Part shown: positions 17,725-25,896 of the stretch, piece by piece
Layout of the letters: every line of letters starts with the position of its first letter
Numbering within the stretch: position 1 is the first letter of the stretch
Assembly: GCA_963844395.1 (NCBI GenBank)
Contig: CAWJNX010000002.1
Span: 248,001-312,000, forward strand
Reading direction: 5' to 3'
DNA from: VRUE01 sp963844395
GTDB taxonomy: Bacteria > Actinomycetota > Thermoleophilia > Solirubrobacterales > 70-9
Length of the DNA stretch: 64,000 bases
Made by a program: the position numbers and the translations under genes
The notes under the pieces: model-generated
What the model saw: the letters and a program-made list of their open reading frames with translations, nothing else
What the model was told of the DNA's origin: nothing
The model's database searches: none

Positions 17725-18633
17725 ATGATTCGAATTGCCACCCGCAACAGTGCGCTCGCTATAGCCCAGGCCCGCCAAGTGGCCGAGCTGCTGGGCGGAG
17801 CTGCGCTGGTCGAGGTCTCCTCTAATGGTCAGCAGGGGGACAAGGGCCGCTTTGTTCGGGGGGTCGAGCGGATGCTGCTCGATGGGGAGGCGGAGATCGG
17901 GGTGCACTCGGCGAAGGACGTGCCGGCTGAGATGCCGGAGGGACTGGGGATTGCCGCGGTTCCCGCTCGCGAGGATCCCGCCGACGTCTGGGTTGGGATT
18001 GGCGCTTCGCTTGAGGAGGTGCCGGAGGGCGCTCGTATCGGCACTGCCAGCCTGCGTCGCCGGGCCCAGCTGCTCGCCGGCCGCCCCGACCTGCGGGTGA
18101 GCGATCTGCACGGCAACGTCGATACGCGACTGCGCAAGCTCGCCGAGGAAGAGCTGGACGCGATCGTCCTCGCCGCCGCCGGCCTGCGGCGGTTGGGGCG
18201 CGAGGACGAGGTCTCCTTCGCCATTCCAACCGAGCTGATGACCCCGGCCGCCGGGCAGGGCGCCCTCGTCCTGCAGGCGCGGACCGACGACACTGATGTC
18301 ATCGAAGCCGCGGCAGCAATCGGCGACGAAACTGCGCTGCGTGAGCTGACGGCCGAGCGCGCCGTCGTCGCCCTGCTCGACGCAACCTGCGCCACCCCGA
18401 TCGGCATCAGCGCCAAGCTCGCTGCCGGTGGGCAGGAGGCAGCCGGTGGCAGCGAGTCCCTCATCCTCGAGGCCTTCGTCGGCCTCCCCGACGGCAGCGA
18501 GTGGATCCGCGACCGGGTTGAGGGCGAGGCTCGCGAGCCGGCAGCGGCCGGGGCGCAGCTCGCCGAGCGCTTGCTGGGCGCCGGCGCCCGCGACATCCTC
18601 GACCGAGCCGAGGAGATGAGCGGACGTGAGTGA
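17725..18633 (+). CDS. hemC: Porphobilinogen deaminase (hydroxymethylbilane synthase)
   Basis: The 302-residue enzyme polymerises four porphobilinogens to hydroxymethylbilane. Domain 1 starts IRIATRNSALAIAQARQVAELL. Substrate-binding loops GVHSAKDVPAE and GTASLRRRAQLLA are present, with SDLHGNVDTRLRKLAEEELDAIVLA, TPAAGQGALVLQAR and the dipyrromethane-cofactor Cys in LLDATCATPIGISA. Length and motif order are normal. It follows hemA after a 148-bp repeat-rich gap. Its stop codon lies inside the left arm of an extended hairpin (18625-18670). Confidence 0.96.
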   Translation: MIRIATRNSALAIAQARQVAELLGGAALVEVSSNGQQGDKGRFVRGVERMLLDGEAEIGVHSAKDVPAEMPEGLGIAAVPAREDPADVWVGIGASLEEVPEGARIGTASLRRRAQLLAGRPDLRVSDLHGNVDTRLRKLAEEELDAIVLAAAGLRRLGREDEVSFAIPTELMTPAAGQGALVLQARTDDTDVIEAAAAIGDETALRELTAERAVVALLDATCATPIGISAKLAAGGQEAAGGSESLILEAFVGLPDGSEWIRDRVEGEAREPAAAGAQLAERLLGAGARDILDRAEEMSGRE

Positions 18634-18635
18634 CG

Positions 18636-18660
18636 TTAACCCCCCATATGGGGTGTCTAA
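18636..18660. promoter_or_regulatory. 25-bp palindromic motif, copy 2 (hemC/cobA-hemD junction)
   Basis: Arms TTAACCCCCC and GGGTGTCTAA flank the spacer ATATG, the same 10-5-10 geometry as copy 1. Pairing extends outward: GTGAGTGACGTTA at 18625-18637 is the perfect complement of 18658-18670. The motif ends 27 bp before the cobA-hemD ATG, which has its own strong AAGGAGGGG ribosome site. A hairpin here could end the hemC message or regulate the next gene. Confidence 0.55.
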
Positions 18661-18687
18661 CGTCACTCACCCCCAAGGAGGGGACGT

Positions 18688-20286
18688 ATGAGCGCGCGGC
18701 CGGGAGTTGTCTATCTAGCCGGTGCTGGCCCCGGCGACCCGGGACTGATGACGGCGCGCTCGCTGGAGCTGATCGCCTCCGCCGATGCGATCTTCTACGA
18801 CCGCCTGATCCCGCCCGGCGCACTCGACGGCGCTCGCGAGGACGCCGAGCTTGTCTATGTCGGCAAGGCGCCCGGGGCTCCCTCCGTCCCACAGGAGGAG
18901 ATCGGCGAGCGGATGATCGAAGCAGCCCGGGTGGGACACAGCGTCGTCCGCCTAAAGGGCGGCGACCCGTTCGTCTTCGGCCGCGGTGGCGAGGAGGGCG
19001 AGGCGCTGCGCGCGGCCGGGGTCGAGTTCGAGGTCGTGCCCGGCGTCACCGCCGGCGTGGCGGCGACGGCATACGCCGGGATCCCCGTTACTCATCGCGA
19101 CGAGGCCTCGGCGGTCGCCTTCGTCACCGGCCATGAGGATCCAGAGAAGCCGGATACGGCGCTCGACTGGGAGGCGCTGGCCCGCTTCCCAGGCACGCTC
19201 GTCTTCTACATGGGCGTCAAGCGCATGGCGGACAACGCGGCGGCGCTGATCGAGGCCGGCCGCGACGCCGACGAGCCGGCCGCGGCGATTGAGCGCGGCA
19301 CGATGAGTGGGCAACGCACCGTCGTCGCCACGCTCGGCACGCTCGCCGAGGCGGTCGAGCGCGAGGGCATCGGCGCCCCGGCTCTGATCGTCGTTGGCGC
19401 TGTGGTCGGACGACGCGAGCAGCTCGCCTGGCTCGAGCGGCGACCACTGCACGGGCGCCGCGTCGTCGTCACCCGGGCTCGCGCCCAGGCGAGCGGCCTC
19501 GCCGCGACCCTGCGTGCGCTCGGAGCAGAGGTCGTCGAGCTGCCGGCGATAAGGATCGAGCCGCGGATCGAGAGCGACGAGGTGCGCCGCGCGGTCGAAC
19601 GGATCGGCGACTACGCGCTGATCTGCGTTACCAGCCCGAACGGGGCGCATCTTTTGTCCGAGGCACTCGCCGATGCTGGACTCGATGCCCGGGCACTTGG
19701 CGGGACACCGAAACAGAAGCAGGTGAGGGGAGAGGGAGCAGAGGCTGATGCCACTATCGAGGCGGGGGTAAGCGCGACCAGCCCTGGCCCCTCGGAGGCG
19801 GTCGTTGCCGCGATCGGTCCCGGTACCGCGCGGGCGCTCGCCGACTATGGGATCAGGGCCGACGTCGTTCCCGAGCGCTTCGTCGCCGAGGCACTGGTCG
19901 AGGCGCTGGCGACGGTTGAGGTCGAGGGCCGCCGCGTCCTCGTCGCCCGTGCCGCCGAGGCGCGCGAGGTGCTTCCCGACGCCCTGCGCGAGCGTGGTGC
20001 CGAGGTCGATGTCGTCGCCCTTTATGAGACGGTCCGCGAGCAGCCCGACTCGGCGGCGATCGAGGCGGCGCAGGGCGCCGACTACGTCACCTTCACCTCT
20101 TCTTCGACGGTCAGCAATCTCACCGAGGCCCTCGGCGATCGCTTCCCGCGCGAGGCTCGCGTCGTCTCGATCGGCCCGATCACCAGCGAGGCCGTCCGCG
20201 CGGCCGGACTCGAGGTGCACGTCGAGGCTGAGCGCCACGACATCGACGGCCTGGTCGAGGCGCTCCTCGCCGACGCGGCCCGATGA
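18688..20286 (+). CDS. CobA-HemD fusion: uroporphyrinogen-III methyltransferase/synthase
   Basis: The 532-residue bifunctional protein has an N-terminal SUMT domain, residues 1-245: GVVYLAGAGPGDPGLMTARSLELI, YDRLIPP, VVRLKGGDPFVFGRGGEE, VVPGVTAGVAATAYAGIPVTHR, PGTLVFYMGV. The C-terminal uroporphyrinogen-III synthase domain runs from about 255 to the end (RRVVVTRARAQASGLAATLRALGAEVVELPAIRIEP, ICVTSPNGAHLL, VAAIGPGTARAL, VTFTSSSTVSNL). It closes the uro'gen III ring and can methylate it toward siroheme or cobalamin. The fusion is common in Actinobacteria. Residues about 336-370, between LDARALG and VVAAIGPGT, form an unusual polar insert (TPKQKQVRGEGAEAD and onward) not seen in typical HemD. 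Confidence 0.93.
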   Translation: MSARPGVVYLAGAGPGDPGLMTARSLELIASADAIFYDRLIPPGALDGAREDAELVYVGKAPGAPSVPQEEIGERMIEAARVGHSVVRLKGGDPFVFGRGGEEGEALRAAGVEFEVVPGVTAGVAATAYAGIPVTHRDEASAVAFVTGHEDPEKPDTALDWEALARFPGTLVFYMGVKRMADNAAALIEAGRDADEPAAAIERGTMSGQRTVVATLGTLAEAVEREGIGAPALIVVGAVVGRREQLAWLERRPLHGRRVVVTRARAQASGLAATLRALGAEVVELPAIRIEPRIESDEVRRAVERIGDYALICVTSPNGAHLLSEALADAGLDARALGGTPKQKQVRGEGAEADATIEAGVSATSPGPSEAVVAAIGPGTARALADYGIRADVVPERFVAEALVEALATVEVEGRRVLVARAAEAREVLPDALRERGAEVDVVALYETVREQPDSAAIEAAQGADYVTFTSSSTVSNLTEALGDRFPREARVVSIGPITSEAVRAAGLEVHVEAERHDIDGLVEALLADAAR

Positions 20287-20335
20287 CGCTTCCGGTGCGC
20301 CTTTTGTCGTCTATGCCTACATAAAGCGCACCGGA

Positions 20336-21160
20336 ATGATCTTCGGCAATCCGCATCGCCATTTCCGCCGCACCGACTCCACCAATGCCCGGGCGCGAGA
20401 GCTGGTCGAGGCGGGCGCCTCGCACGGCACTGTCGTCACCGCCGACGAGCAGACCGCCGGGCGCGGGCGCCAGGGTCGCAGCTGGACCGCCCCACCCGGC
20501 AAGGCACTCCTCTACTCGGCGATCCTCCATCCACTCGACGAGCGCCACCTGCTGCTGCCGCTGACCGTCCCGCTCGCGGTCTGCGAAGCGGCCGAGCAGC
20601 TAGAGCCCGACGTCGAGTGCGCGATCAAGTGGCCGAACGACATCTGGCTAGACGGCCGCAAGCTCGCCGGTGTCCTCATAGAGGCCAAGCCGCAGGACGG
20701 CTGGGCCGTAATCGGCATCGGCTTGAACCTCTCGATCGCTCCAAACGAGTTCCCCCCCGACCTCCGTGAAACGGCGGTTTCGATCGTCGGCGCGTTTGGA
20801 GGGGGTCGGGAGTCGCCTCGACGATGCCTCGCGAAGCGGCCCCGGCAGGGTGACTCCAGCCGCGAAGCGGCAGCAGATTCCACCGCCGAAGGCGGTGGTG
20901 GGCACTCGTCGAGGCGACTCCCGACCCCCCACCAGGCAGCCGCGGTACTGAACCGCTGCCTTGACCGCTGGGTCGAAGCGGACCGAGCGGCAACCCTCGC
21001 CGCCTGGCGCGCCCGCGACGCCCTGCGCGGTCGCGAGATCTCCTGGCAGCACGGCTCGGGAGTCGCCGACGGGATCGACGACTCGGGCGACCTACTCGTC
21101 CGCGGCGTCGGCGGCGAGCGCTTCGTCCTCGGCGCCGGCGAGGTCCACCTGCGGCTCTGA
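20336..21160 (+). CDS. birA: Biotin-[acetyl-CoA-carboxylase] ligase with palindrome-encoded insert
   Basis: The 274-residue protein lacks the N-terminal DNA-binding domain, so it is a ligase without BirA-type repression. Catalytic blocks are STNARARELVEAGASHGTVVTADEQTAGRGRQGRSW (GRGRxGR biotinyl-AMP loop), ALLYSAIL, IKWPNDIWLDGRKLAGVLIEA and WAVIGIGLNL. A C-terminal beta domain ends GVADGIDDSGDLLVRGVGGERFVL. Residues about 154-200 are an Arg/Gly/Ser-rich insert encoded by a 129-bp palindromic element (20801-20929) between the LRETAVSIVGAF strand and the AVLNRCLDRWVE helix; it keeps the frame. The last 69 bp overlap the convergent helicase gene. ATG 20336 is the start closest to the conserved region. 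Confidence 0.9.
   Translation: MIFGNPHRHFRRTDSTNARARELVEAGASHGTVVTADEQTAGRGRQGRSWTAPPGKALLYSAILHPLDERHLLLPLTVPLAVCEAAEQLEPDVECAIKWPNDIWLDGRKLAGVLIEAKPQDGWAVIGIGLNLSIAPNEFPPDLRETAVSIVGAFGGGRESPRRCLAKRPRQGDSSREAAADSTAEGGGGHSSRRLPTPHQAAAVLNRCLDRWVEADRAATLAAWRARDALRGREISWQHGSGVADGIDDSGDLLVRGVGGERFVLGAGEVHLRL
20801..20929. repeat. Palindromic element with 24-bp arms inserted in birA
   Basis: Arms 20801-20824 and 20906-20929 are perfect 24-bp complements (left arm begins GGGGGTCGGGAGTCG). The 81-nt interior holds two direct copies of CGCGAAGCGGC (20830-20840 and 20861-20871) and a CCGCC GAA GGCGG mini-hairpin. It lies fully inside birA, keeps the reading frame, and encodes an insert absent from usual biotin ligases. 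Confidence 0.75.
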
Positions 21161-23770
21161 GCCATTGTCCCCTGCCGTATCAACCGACGCAGCCGCACCA
21201 TCGTTCTCATCGGTTGATTCGATCGGCTCGGTCGCGCCGCCGTTCCCCTTGGCTTTTGCCGCTGCCCTTCGCGCCGTGCGCTGTTTGGCGGCCGCGCCGC
21301 TCCGCCTGGTGGAACCGTCGCTCCGCTTGGCCGAACCGTCGCCCTCTTTGCCGCGTTTGCGTTTGCGCCGTTTCTTGCCGCCTTTGGGGAAGTTGCGCAG
21401 CAGCTCGCGCGCGGTTGCGGCGGGTTTCCGGGCCATCCGCATCCTCGCCCCGCGCAGCACCTCCTCGCCTTCGGGCGTGTGGGAGACAGACGCGGCGAGC
21501 AGCGCTACAGCGAGGCGGCGGTCCTGTTTGCGCGCAGCGTGGACCAGGCGGCGGGCGTTGCGTCCGTGCGCCCGGCCGGAGGAGTTGACGAGCAGGCCGA
21601 GCAGCCGCTTGGTCTCCGGCCAGCGCTGCACCGCATACTCTTCGTGCAGGTCGCGGGTGTAGCCGGCGAGTCGCCAGACCCAGGCCTGCGCCTGGTCGCG
21701 ACGGCCGATCCGTTTGTCGACCAGCGCCTGCATCAGGCACTTGGTCCCGGCCCGTTTGTCGTCGCGGCTCCAGCTGCCGACGATTTCGATCGCGTCGTCG
21801 AATGCCTCGGCGTCGCGCAGCTCGGCGATCTCCCCCAGCGCTTTCAGCCGCAGCTGCGAGTTGCGGTTGCGCTGCACGCAGGTGAGCAGGAAGCGGCGGC
21901 GCAGCTCTTTGGTGCGGTCGTTCTGCAGCATCGAGCGCGCCCGCCGCCAGTTCTGCGGGTTGACCCGCGCCCCGGCCAGCGCCGCCCAGGCGTGCTGCTC
22001 GGGGTAGTCGAGGTTCTCGACCGCGATCCGCCACAGCTCCCGTTCGAGCACGCCGGTGCGGTGCTCGGAGTCGTCGGAGACGGGGACGATCCGCCGCTCG
22101 ACCCGGACCCGCCGGCCGCGGCCGCGCCGCACCGGCCCGACCACGATCGCGCCGCCGCGGTAGACCTCGCGGTCGAGCAGGCTGTGCAGGGTGACGATCG
22201 TCTCGTCGTGGGTGGTCGCCGGGTGGACGAAGTCGATCACCAGGCCGGCCTCCTTGCCCGGCGCCCGCCGGGTGACGCGGCCGACCCGCTGCTGGTAGAT
22301 GCGCCGCGAGGCGGTCGGGGCCAGGTGCATGCAGAGCGTCGCCCGCGGCGAGTTCCAGCCCTCGGCCAGCAGCATCGCGTTGCAGAGCACGTCGACCTCG
22401 CCGCGCTCGAAGCCGGCCAGGATCTCGGCCAGTTCGCGCTTCGGCGTCTCGCCGGAGACGGCGCGGGCTTTGATCCCTTCCTTCTGCAGCGCCTTGGCGA
22501 CGTTCTTCGCGTGCTGGACGCCAGCCGTGTAGAGGACGCCGGGGACCTTGCTGAAGCGCGTCTTGTAGAGGTCGGCGATCGCCACGTTGAAGGGCTCCTG
22601 GTCGAGCAGCGCGGCCAGCTCCTCCTGGTCGAAGTCCTGGTCGACCTCGCCTTTGCGCAGCGGCACCTTGGCGATCGTCCGCACTCCCGGCCCGGGCGGG
22701 ATGCGGATGCAGCGCAGCGGCGCGATCACACCGCGGCGCGCCGCCTGCGCGAGGTCGAAGCGCGAGGTCTGGGTCGGGAAGAGGTCGGCGACGTGGCGGG
22801 CGATCAGCGCCCCGGTCGCGGTCATGCCGATGAAGACGGGACCGGTCCAGGCGCGGATGCAGGCGCTGGTTTTCTCGCCCAGCGCGGTGTGCGCCTCGTC
22901 GCAGATCACGATCGAGTAGGCATCGGACACCTTCTTGTGGTTACGGACGAACCACTGGTAGGTCTCGACCGTGACCGGGCCGTCGGGGTCGTCGCGGTCG
23001 CCGAGCAGTGGCGGGCGCAAGCGCTCCTTGTAGCCGCGGTCGGAGATCTCGCCGATGAACTGGTCGACCAGGTTGCGACGGTGGGTGAGGATCAGGACGC
23101 CGCCGGTGCGGGAGGCGTCGATGAAGCCGACCGCGGCGACCGTCTTGCCGGCCCCGGTCGCGTGCTCGAACCAGAAGCGCCGGTCGGCGCCCGGGTCCTC
23201 GGCGTCCTCGGCGGCGGGCGGCTCCTCCTCGTCTTCCTCCGAGACTTCCTCCCAATCCTGCGGCTCCTCGTCGGGGGCCAGCTCCTCCGGCTCCTCCTCC
23301 GCGTCCGCATCCTCCTCGCCGTCGGCGCCGCCGCCCCTGTCGGCCGCCGCTGGATCCCCGCCGGTCGCAGCGGCCTCGGCGCCATCCGCGCCCGCGGCGG
23401 ACGCATTGCCGTTTTCGGCGGCCGTCTGCTGCTCGGCCATCAGCTCGGTCAGGGTGCCGGAGAGCGCGTCGACCTGGTGGGGGTTCAGTTCGGCCCCGTC
23501 GCGGAGCTTCGGCGGCTCGTCGGCGAGCAGTCGCTCCAACCCGAGCAGCAGCGAGAAATCCCGCCGCCACTGGATCGAAGGCTCCTCGGCCCCTTCGTCC
23601 AGCTCCTTCAGCGCCGCGTCGAGGGCGCGGCGGCGGGCGGTGCCGGGCGCAAGCGCCTCGGGCCCCTCGCCGTCGAGCAGCAGCGGCTCGCGGGCAAACT
23701 CCGCCGCCCGCTCGATGTCGGTGCCTGATGGAACTGCCGCCGAAGCGGCAACTTCGCTGGTCTTGGCCAT
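21092..23770 (-). CDS. DEAD/DEAH-box SF2 helicase with acidic linker
   Basis: The 892-residue protein has a Q-motif-like LNPHQVDAL near 95-103, a very acidic Ala/Glu/Asp-rich linker at about 113-197, then motif I EHATGAGKTVAAVGF (202-216), motif Ia LTHRRNLVDQ, DEAH at 291-294, motif III MTAT at 316-319, GVLYTAGVQHAKNVAKAL, and motif VI QRVGRVTRR at 494-502. This is the type III restriction/UvrB-like SF2 core. The C-terminal 350 residues are helical and end in a Lys/Arg-rich then acidic tail. No nuclease or methylase partner is beside it, so it is probably a stand-alone DNA or RNA helicase. The 3' end overlaps birA tail-to-tail by 69 bp. Confidence 0.88.
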   Translation of the reverse strand: MAKTSEVAASAAVPSGTDIERAAEFAREPLLLDGEGPEALAPGTARRRALDAALKELDEGAEEPSIQWRRDFSLLLGLERLLADEPPKLRDGAELNPHQVDALSGTLTELMAEQQTAAENGNASAAGADGAEAAATGGDPAAADRGGGADGEEDADAEEEPEELAPDEEPQDWEEVSEEDEEEPPAAEDAEDPGADRRFWFEHATGAGKTVAAVGFIDASRTGGVLILTHRRNLVDQFIGEISDRGYKERLRPPLLGDRDDPDGPVTVETYQWFVRNHKKVSDAYSIVICDEAHTALGEKTSACIRAWTGPVFIGMTATGALIARHVADLFPTQTSRFDLAQAARRGVIAPLRCIRIPPGPGVRTIAKVPLRKGEVDQDFDQEELAALLDQEPFNVAIADLYKTRFSKVPGVLYTAGVQHAKNVAKALQKEGIKARAVSGETPKRELAEILAGFERGEVDVLCNAMLLAEGWNSPRATLCMHLAPTASRRIYQQRVGRVTRRAPGKEAGLVIDFVHPATTHDETIVTLHSLLDREVYRGGAIVVGPVRRGRGRRVRVERRIVPVSDDSEHRTGVLERELWRIAVENLDYPEQHAWAALAGARVNPQNWRRARSMLQNDRTKELRRRFLLTCVQRNRNSQLRLKALGEIAELRDAEAFDDAIEIVGSWSRDDKRAGTKCLMQALVDKRIGRRDQAQAWVWRLAGYTRDLHEEYAVQRWPETKRLLGLLVNSSGRAHGRNARRLVHAARKQDRRLAVALLAASVSHTPEGEEVLRGARMRMARKPAATARELLRNFPKGGKKRRKRKRGKEGDGSAKRSDGSTRRSGAAAKQRTARRAAAKAKGNGGATEPIESTDENDGAAASVDTAGDNGSEPQVDLAGAEDEALAADAADE

Positions 23771-23870
23771 TAGCCCTTGGAGTTCTTTCCCGCAGCGGCG
23801 CGGTGCGTGCTGCCGGGAAGATTGGAGAGGATGCCGGGGGTTCGCTTAGCTCCCTCCCGGCGATCTCGAG

Positions 23871-23894
23871 CGGGTCCGCATACGGACGAACCCG
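23871..23894. promoter_or_regulatory. Hairpin/operator candidate upstream of tlpA-like gene
   Basis: CGGGTCCG (23871-23878) and CGGAC plus ACCCG (23883-23894) pair around CATA with a two-base bulge. It lies 28 bp before the thioredoxin-like gene, next to a possible -10-like TATTGTAAA stretch. Role uncertain. Confidence 0.3.
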
Positions 23895-23922
23895 ACAGAC
23901 GTATTGTAAACAGGGAACCCAG

Positions 23923-24555
23923 ATGAATGATTTCGCTGCCGGTATCCGCCGGATGACGCGCCTGACGCGGCGCTGGGTCGGCACCTGCGGCCTCTTGCTT
24001 GCTCTCATCGCAACCGCCTTTATGGCAGCGGGATGCGGCTCCTCCGGCGAGGGCGGGAACGAGGGTCATCCCGACTACGAGAAGGCCCTGGCGGGCGCGC
24101 CTCGACCGCTCGCGGCGCTCTACGACCAGGCCAACCGTCTGCTGCCAGACGGCCGCGACGCGTACGAGCGGCGGCTCGCCGGGCTCGAGGGCTACCCGGC
24201 GGTCGTCAACGTCTGGGCCTCTTGGTGCGGGCCCTGCCGCTTCGAGTTCCCCTATTTCCAGCGGTCCGCGGCGAGGTACGGGAAGCGGGTCGCCTTCCTC
24301 GGCATCGATAAGGAAGACTCCGATGACGCCGCTGCCACCTTCCTACGCGAAGAGCCGGTCCCCTACCCCAGCTACACCGACCCCGACGAGGAGATCGCCG
24401 AGAGCATCGGCGCCACGCTCGGGCTGCCCAATACCGCCTTCTACGACCGCCGCGGCGAGCTCGTCTACCTCAAACAAGGCCCCTACGACGACGAGGCCGA
24501 GCTACGGGCCGACATCGAGCGCTACGCACTCGGCGGCGACGCCAAAGGCGGATAA
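23923..24555 (+). CDS. TlpA/ResA-like thioredoxin-fold lipoprotein
   Basis: The 210-residue protein has a lipoprotein signal with lipobox near residue 40 (ALIATAFMAAGCGSSGEGG). The thioredoxin-fold domain has PAVVNVWASWCGPCRFEFPYFQRSA, so the CxxC is intact, then RVAFLGIDKEDSDDAAATFL, VPYPSYTDPDEEIAES and the cis-Pro strand GLPNTAFYDRRGELVYLKQG. It is anchored outside the membrane and likely reduces or exchanges disulfides. A role in cytochrome c maturation is plausible given the ccm genes 8 kb away, but this is inference. The ATG at 23923 follows a 150-bp promoter region. Confidence 0.88.
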   Translation: MNDFAAGIRRMTRLTRRWVGTCGLLLALIATAFMAAGCGSSGEGGNEGHPDYEKALAGAPRPLAALYDQANRLLPDGRDAYERRLAGLEGYPAVVNVWASWCGPCRFEFPYFQRSAARYGKRVAFLGIDKEDSDDAAATFLREEPVPYPSYTDPDEEIAESIGATLGLPNTAFYDRRGELVYLKQGPYDDEAELRADIERYALGGDAKGG

Positions 24556-24562
24556 TCGAACG

Positions 24563-25048
24563 ATGGACGTCTTCGTCGTCATCGCCCTCGTCGCGATCGT
24601 CATATTGCTCGCCGAGCTGCTGCTGCCGACCGGCGGGGTGCTGGCGGGGCTCGGCGCACTGGGCCTGATCGGCGCCGGCGTCGTCGCCCTCACCGCCGAT
24701 GCCGACTCGAGCGCTAGCGACTGGGCGGGACCGGGGCTGATAACGCTCGGCGTCCTTTCGCTGATCAGCTTCTACTTCGTCGGGCAAAAAGTGCTCGCTG
24801 CCCATCGCGACGAGCCGGTCCGCACCGGCTCCGAGGAGCTGATCGGCGCCCCCGCCGAGGCCCGCACCGCACTCGACCCAGAGGGGCAGGTGTGGATCGA
24901 GGGCGCGCTGTGGCGGGCGCGGCTGGCCGGCGACGGTGGGCCGCTGCGACCGGGAGATAGAGTCACGGTCGAGGCGGTCGACGGGCTCACCCTGACGGTG
25001 CGACCGGCGCCGCCGTCCAGCGCCCCGGCTGAGGAAGGAGCAGGCTGA
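24563..25048 (+). CDS. NfeD-like membrane protein
   Basis: The 161-residue protein has three N-terminal hydrophobic segments (VFVVIALVAIVILLAELLLPTGGVLAGLGALGLIGAGVVAL, LITLGVLSLISFYFV). A C-terminal OB-fold-like NfeD domain follows: GAPAEARTALDPEGQVWIEGALWRARL, then GDRVTVEAVDGLTLTVRP. NfeD proteins pair with SPFH/stomatin proteins in membrane microdomains, and here the SPFH gene follows with a 1-bp TGATG overlap. Starts 8 bp after the TlpA-like gene, so the three form an operon. Confidence 0.88.
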   Translation: MDVFVVIALVAIVILLAELLLPTGGVLAGLGALGLIGAGVVALTADADSSASDWAGPGLITLGVLSLISFYFVGQKVLAAHRDEPVRTGSEELIGAPAEARTALDPEGQVWIEGALWRARLAGDGGPLRPGDRVTVEAVDGLTLTVRPAPPSSAPAEEGAG

Positions 25049-25884
25049 TGGAAGCAGTGCTCGTGGTGCTCGTCGTCCTGGCGATCTTCGTGCTGATCGC
25101 GCTCGGCGCCGCGGTCAAGGTCCTGCGCGAGTACGAGCGCGGCGTGATCTTCCGCCTCGGCCGGCTGATCGCCACCAAGGGGCCCGGCCTGATCCTGCTG
25201 ATCCCCTTCATCGACCGCATGGTGCGCGTCGACCTGCGCACGGTGACGCTCAATATCCCGCCGCAGGAGGTGATCACCCGCGACAACGTCCCCTCCAGCG
25301 TCAACGCGGTCGCCTACTTCCGCGTCGTCGACGCCAACCGCTCGATCGTCGAGGTCGAGAACTTCCTGCTCGCCACCTCGCAGATCGCCCAGACGGCGCT
25401 GCGCTCGGTGCTCGGCAAGGCCGAACTCGACCAGCTGCTGGCCGAGCGCGAGCGTCTCAACGAAGAGCTGCAGAAGATCATCGACGAGTCGACCGAGCCC
25501 TGGGGCGTGAAGGTGACCGCGGTCGAGATCAAGGACGTCGAGATCCCCGAACAGATGCAGCGGGCGATGGCGCGCCAGGCCGAGGCCGAGCGCGAGCGGC
25601 GCGCCAAGATCATCAACTCCGAGGGCGAGTTCCAGGCGGCGCAGAAGCTCACCGATGCGGCCGACATCATCAGCACCAACCCGGCCTCGCTGCAGCTGCG
25701 CTACCTGCAGACGCTGCTGGAGATCGGCAGCAACCAGAACACGACGATCGTCTTCCCCCTGCCGATGGACGTGATCGAGCCGTTCCTCGGCGCCATGCAG
25801 GGGAGCGACGGGGCACGGCCATCGCGCAAGCGGCCGACGCCGGATGCCGCCCCGGATGCGGACGACCAGCCTCCCCGCGCCTAG
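25048..25884 (+). CDS. SPFH/stomatin-like (slipin) membrane protein
   Basis: The 278-residue protein has one N-terminal membrane segment (VLVVLVVLAIFVLIALGAAV), followed by the SPFH domain start VLREYERGVIFRLGRLIATKGPGL. Conserved blocks are VDLRTVTLNIPPQEVITRDNVPSSVNAVAYFRVVD, ALRSVLGKAELDQLLAERERLNEEL, GVKVTAVEIKDVEIPEQMQRAMARQAEAERERRAKII and LQLRYLQTLLEI. This is the slipin branch of bacterial stomatins, acting as a scaffold in membrane microdomains and paired with the upstream NfeD protein. The C-terminal tail is Pro/Asp-rich and disordered. Confidence 0.94.
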   Translation: MEAVLVVLVVLAIFVLIALGAAVKVLREYERGVIFRLGRLIATKGPGLILLIPFIDRMVRVDLRTVTLNIPPQEVITRDNVPSSVNAVAYFRVVDANRSIVEVENFLLATSQIAQTALRSVLGKAELDQLLAERERLNEELQKIIDESTEPWGVKVTAVEIKDVEIPEQMQRAMARQAEAERERRAKIINSEGEFQAAQKLTDAADIISTNPASLQLRYLQTLLEIGSNQNTTIVFPLPMDVIEPFLGAMQGSDGARPSRKRPTPDAAPDADDQPPRA

Positions 25885-25896
25885 CTCGCATCAACA

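Noticed and set aside
21479..23728. A 749-codon open frame on the plus strand opposite the helicase, and similar long antisense frames such as 6723-8072 and 18952-20238
   Set aside because: They are mirror frames of high-GC genes. Translations are Arg/Gly/Asp/Ala-rich, lack motifs, and the opposite strands encode clearly conserved proteins.
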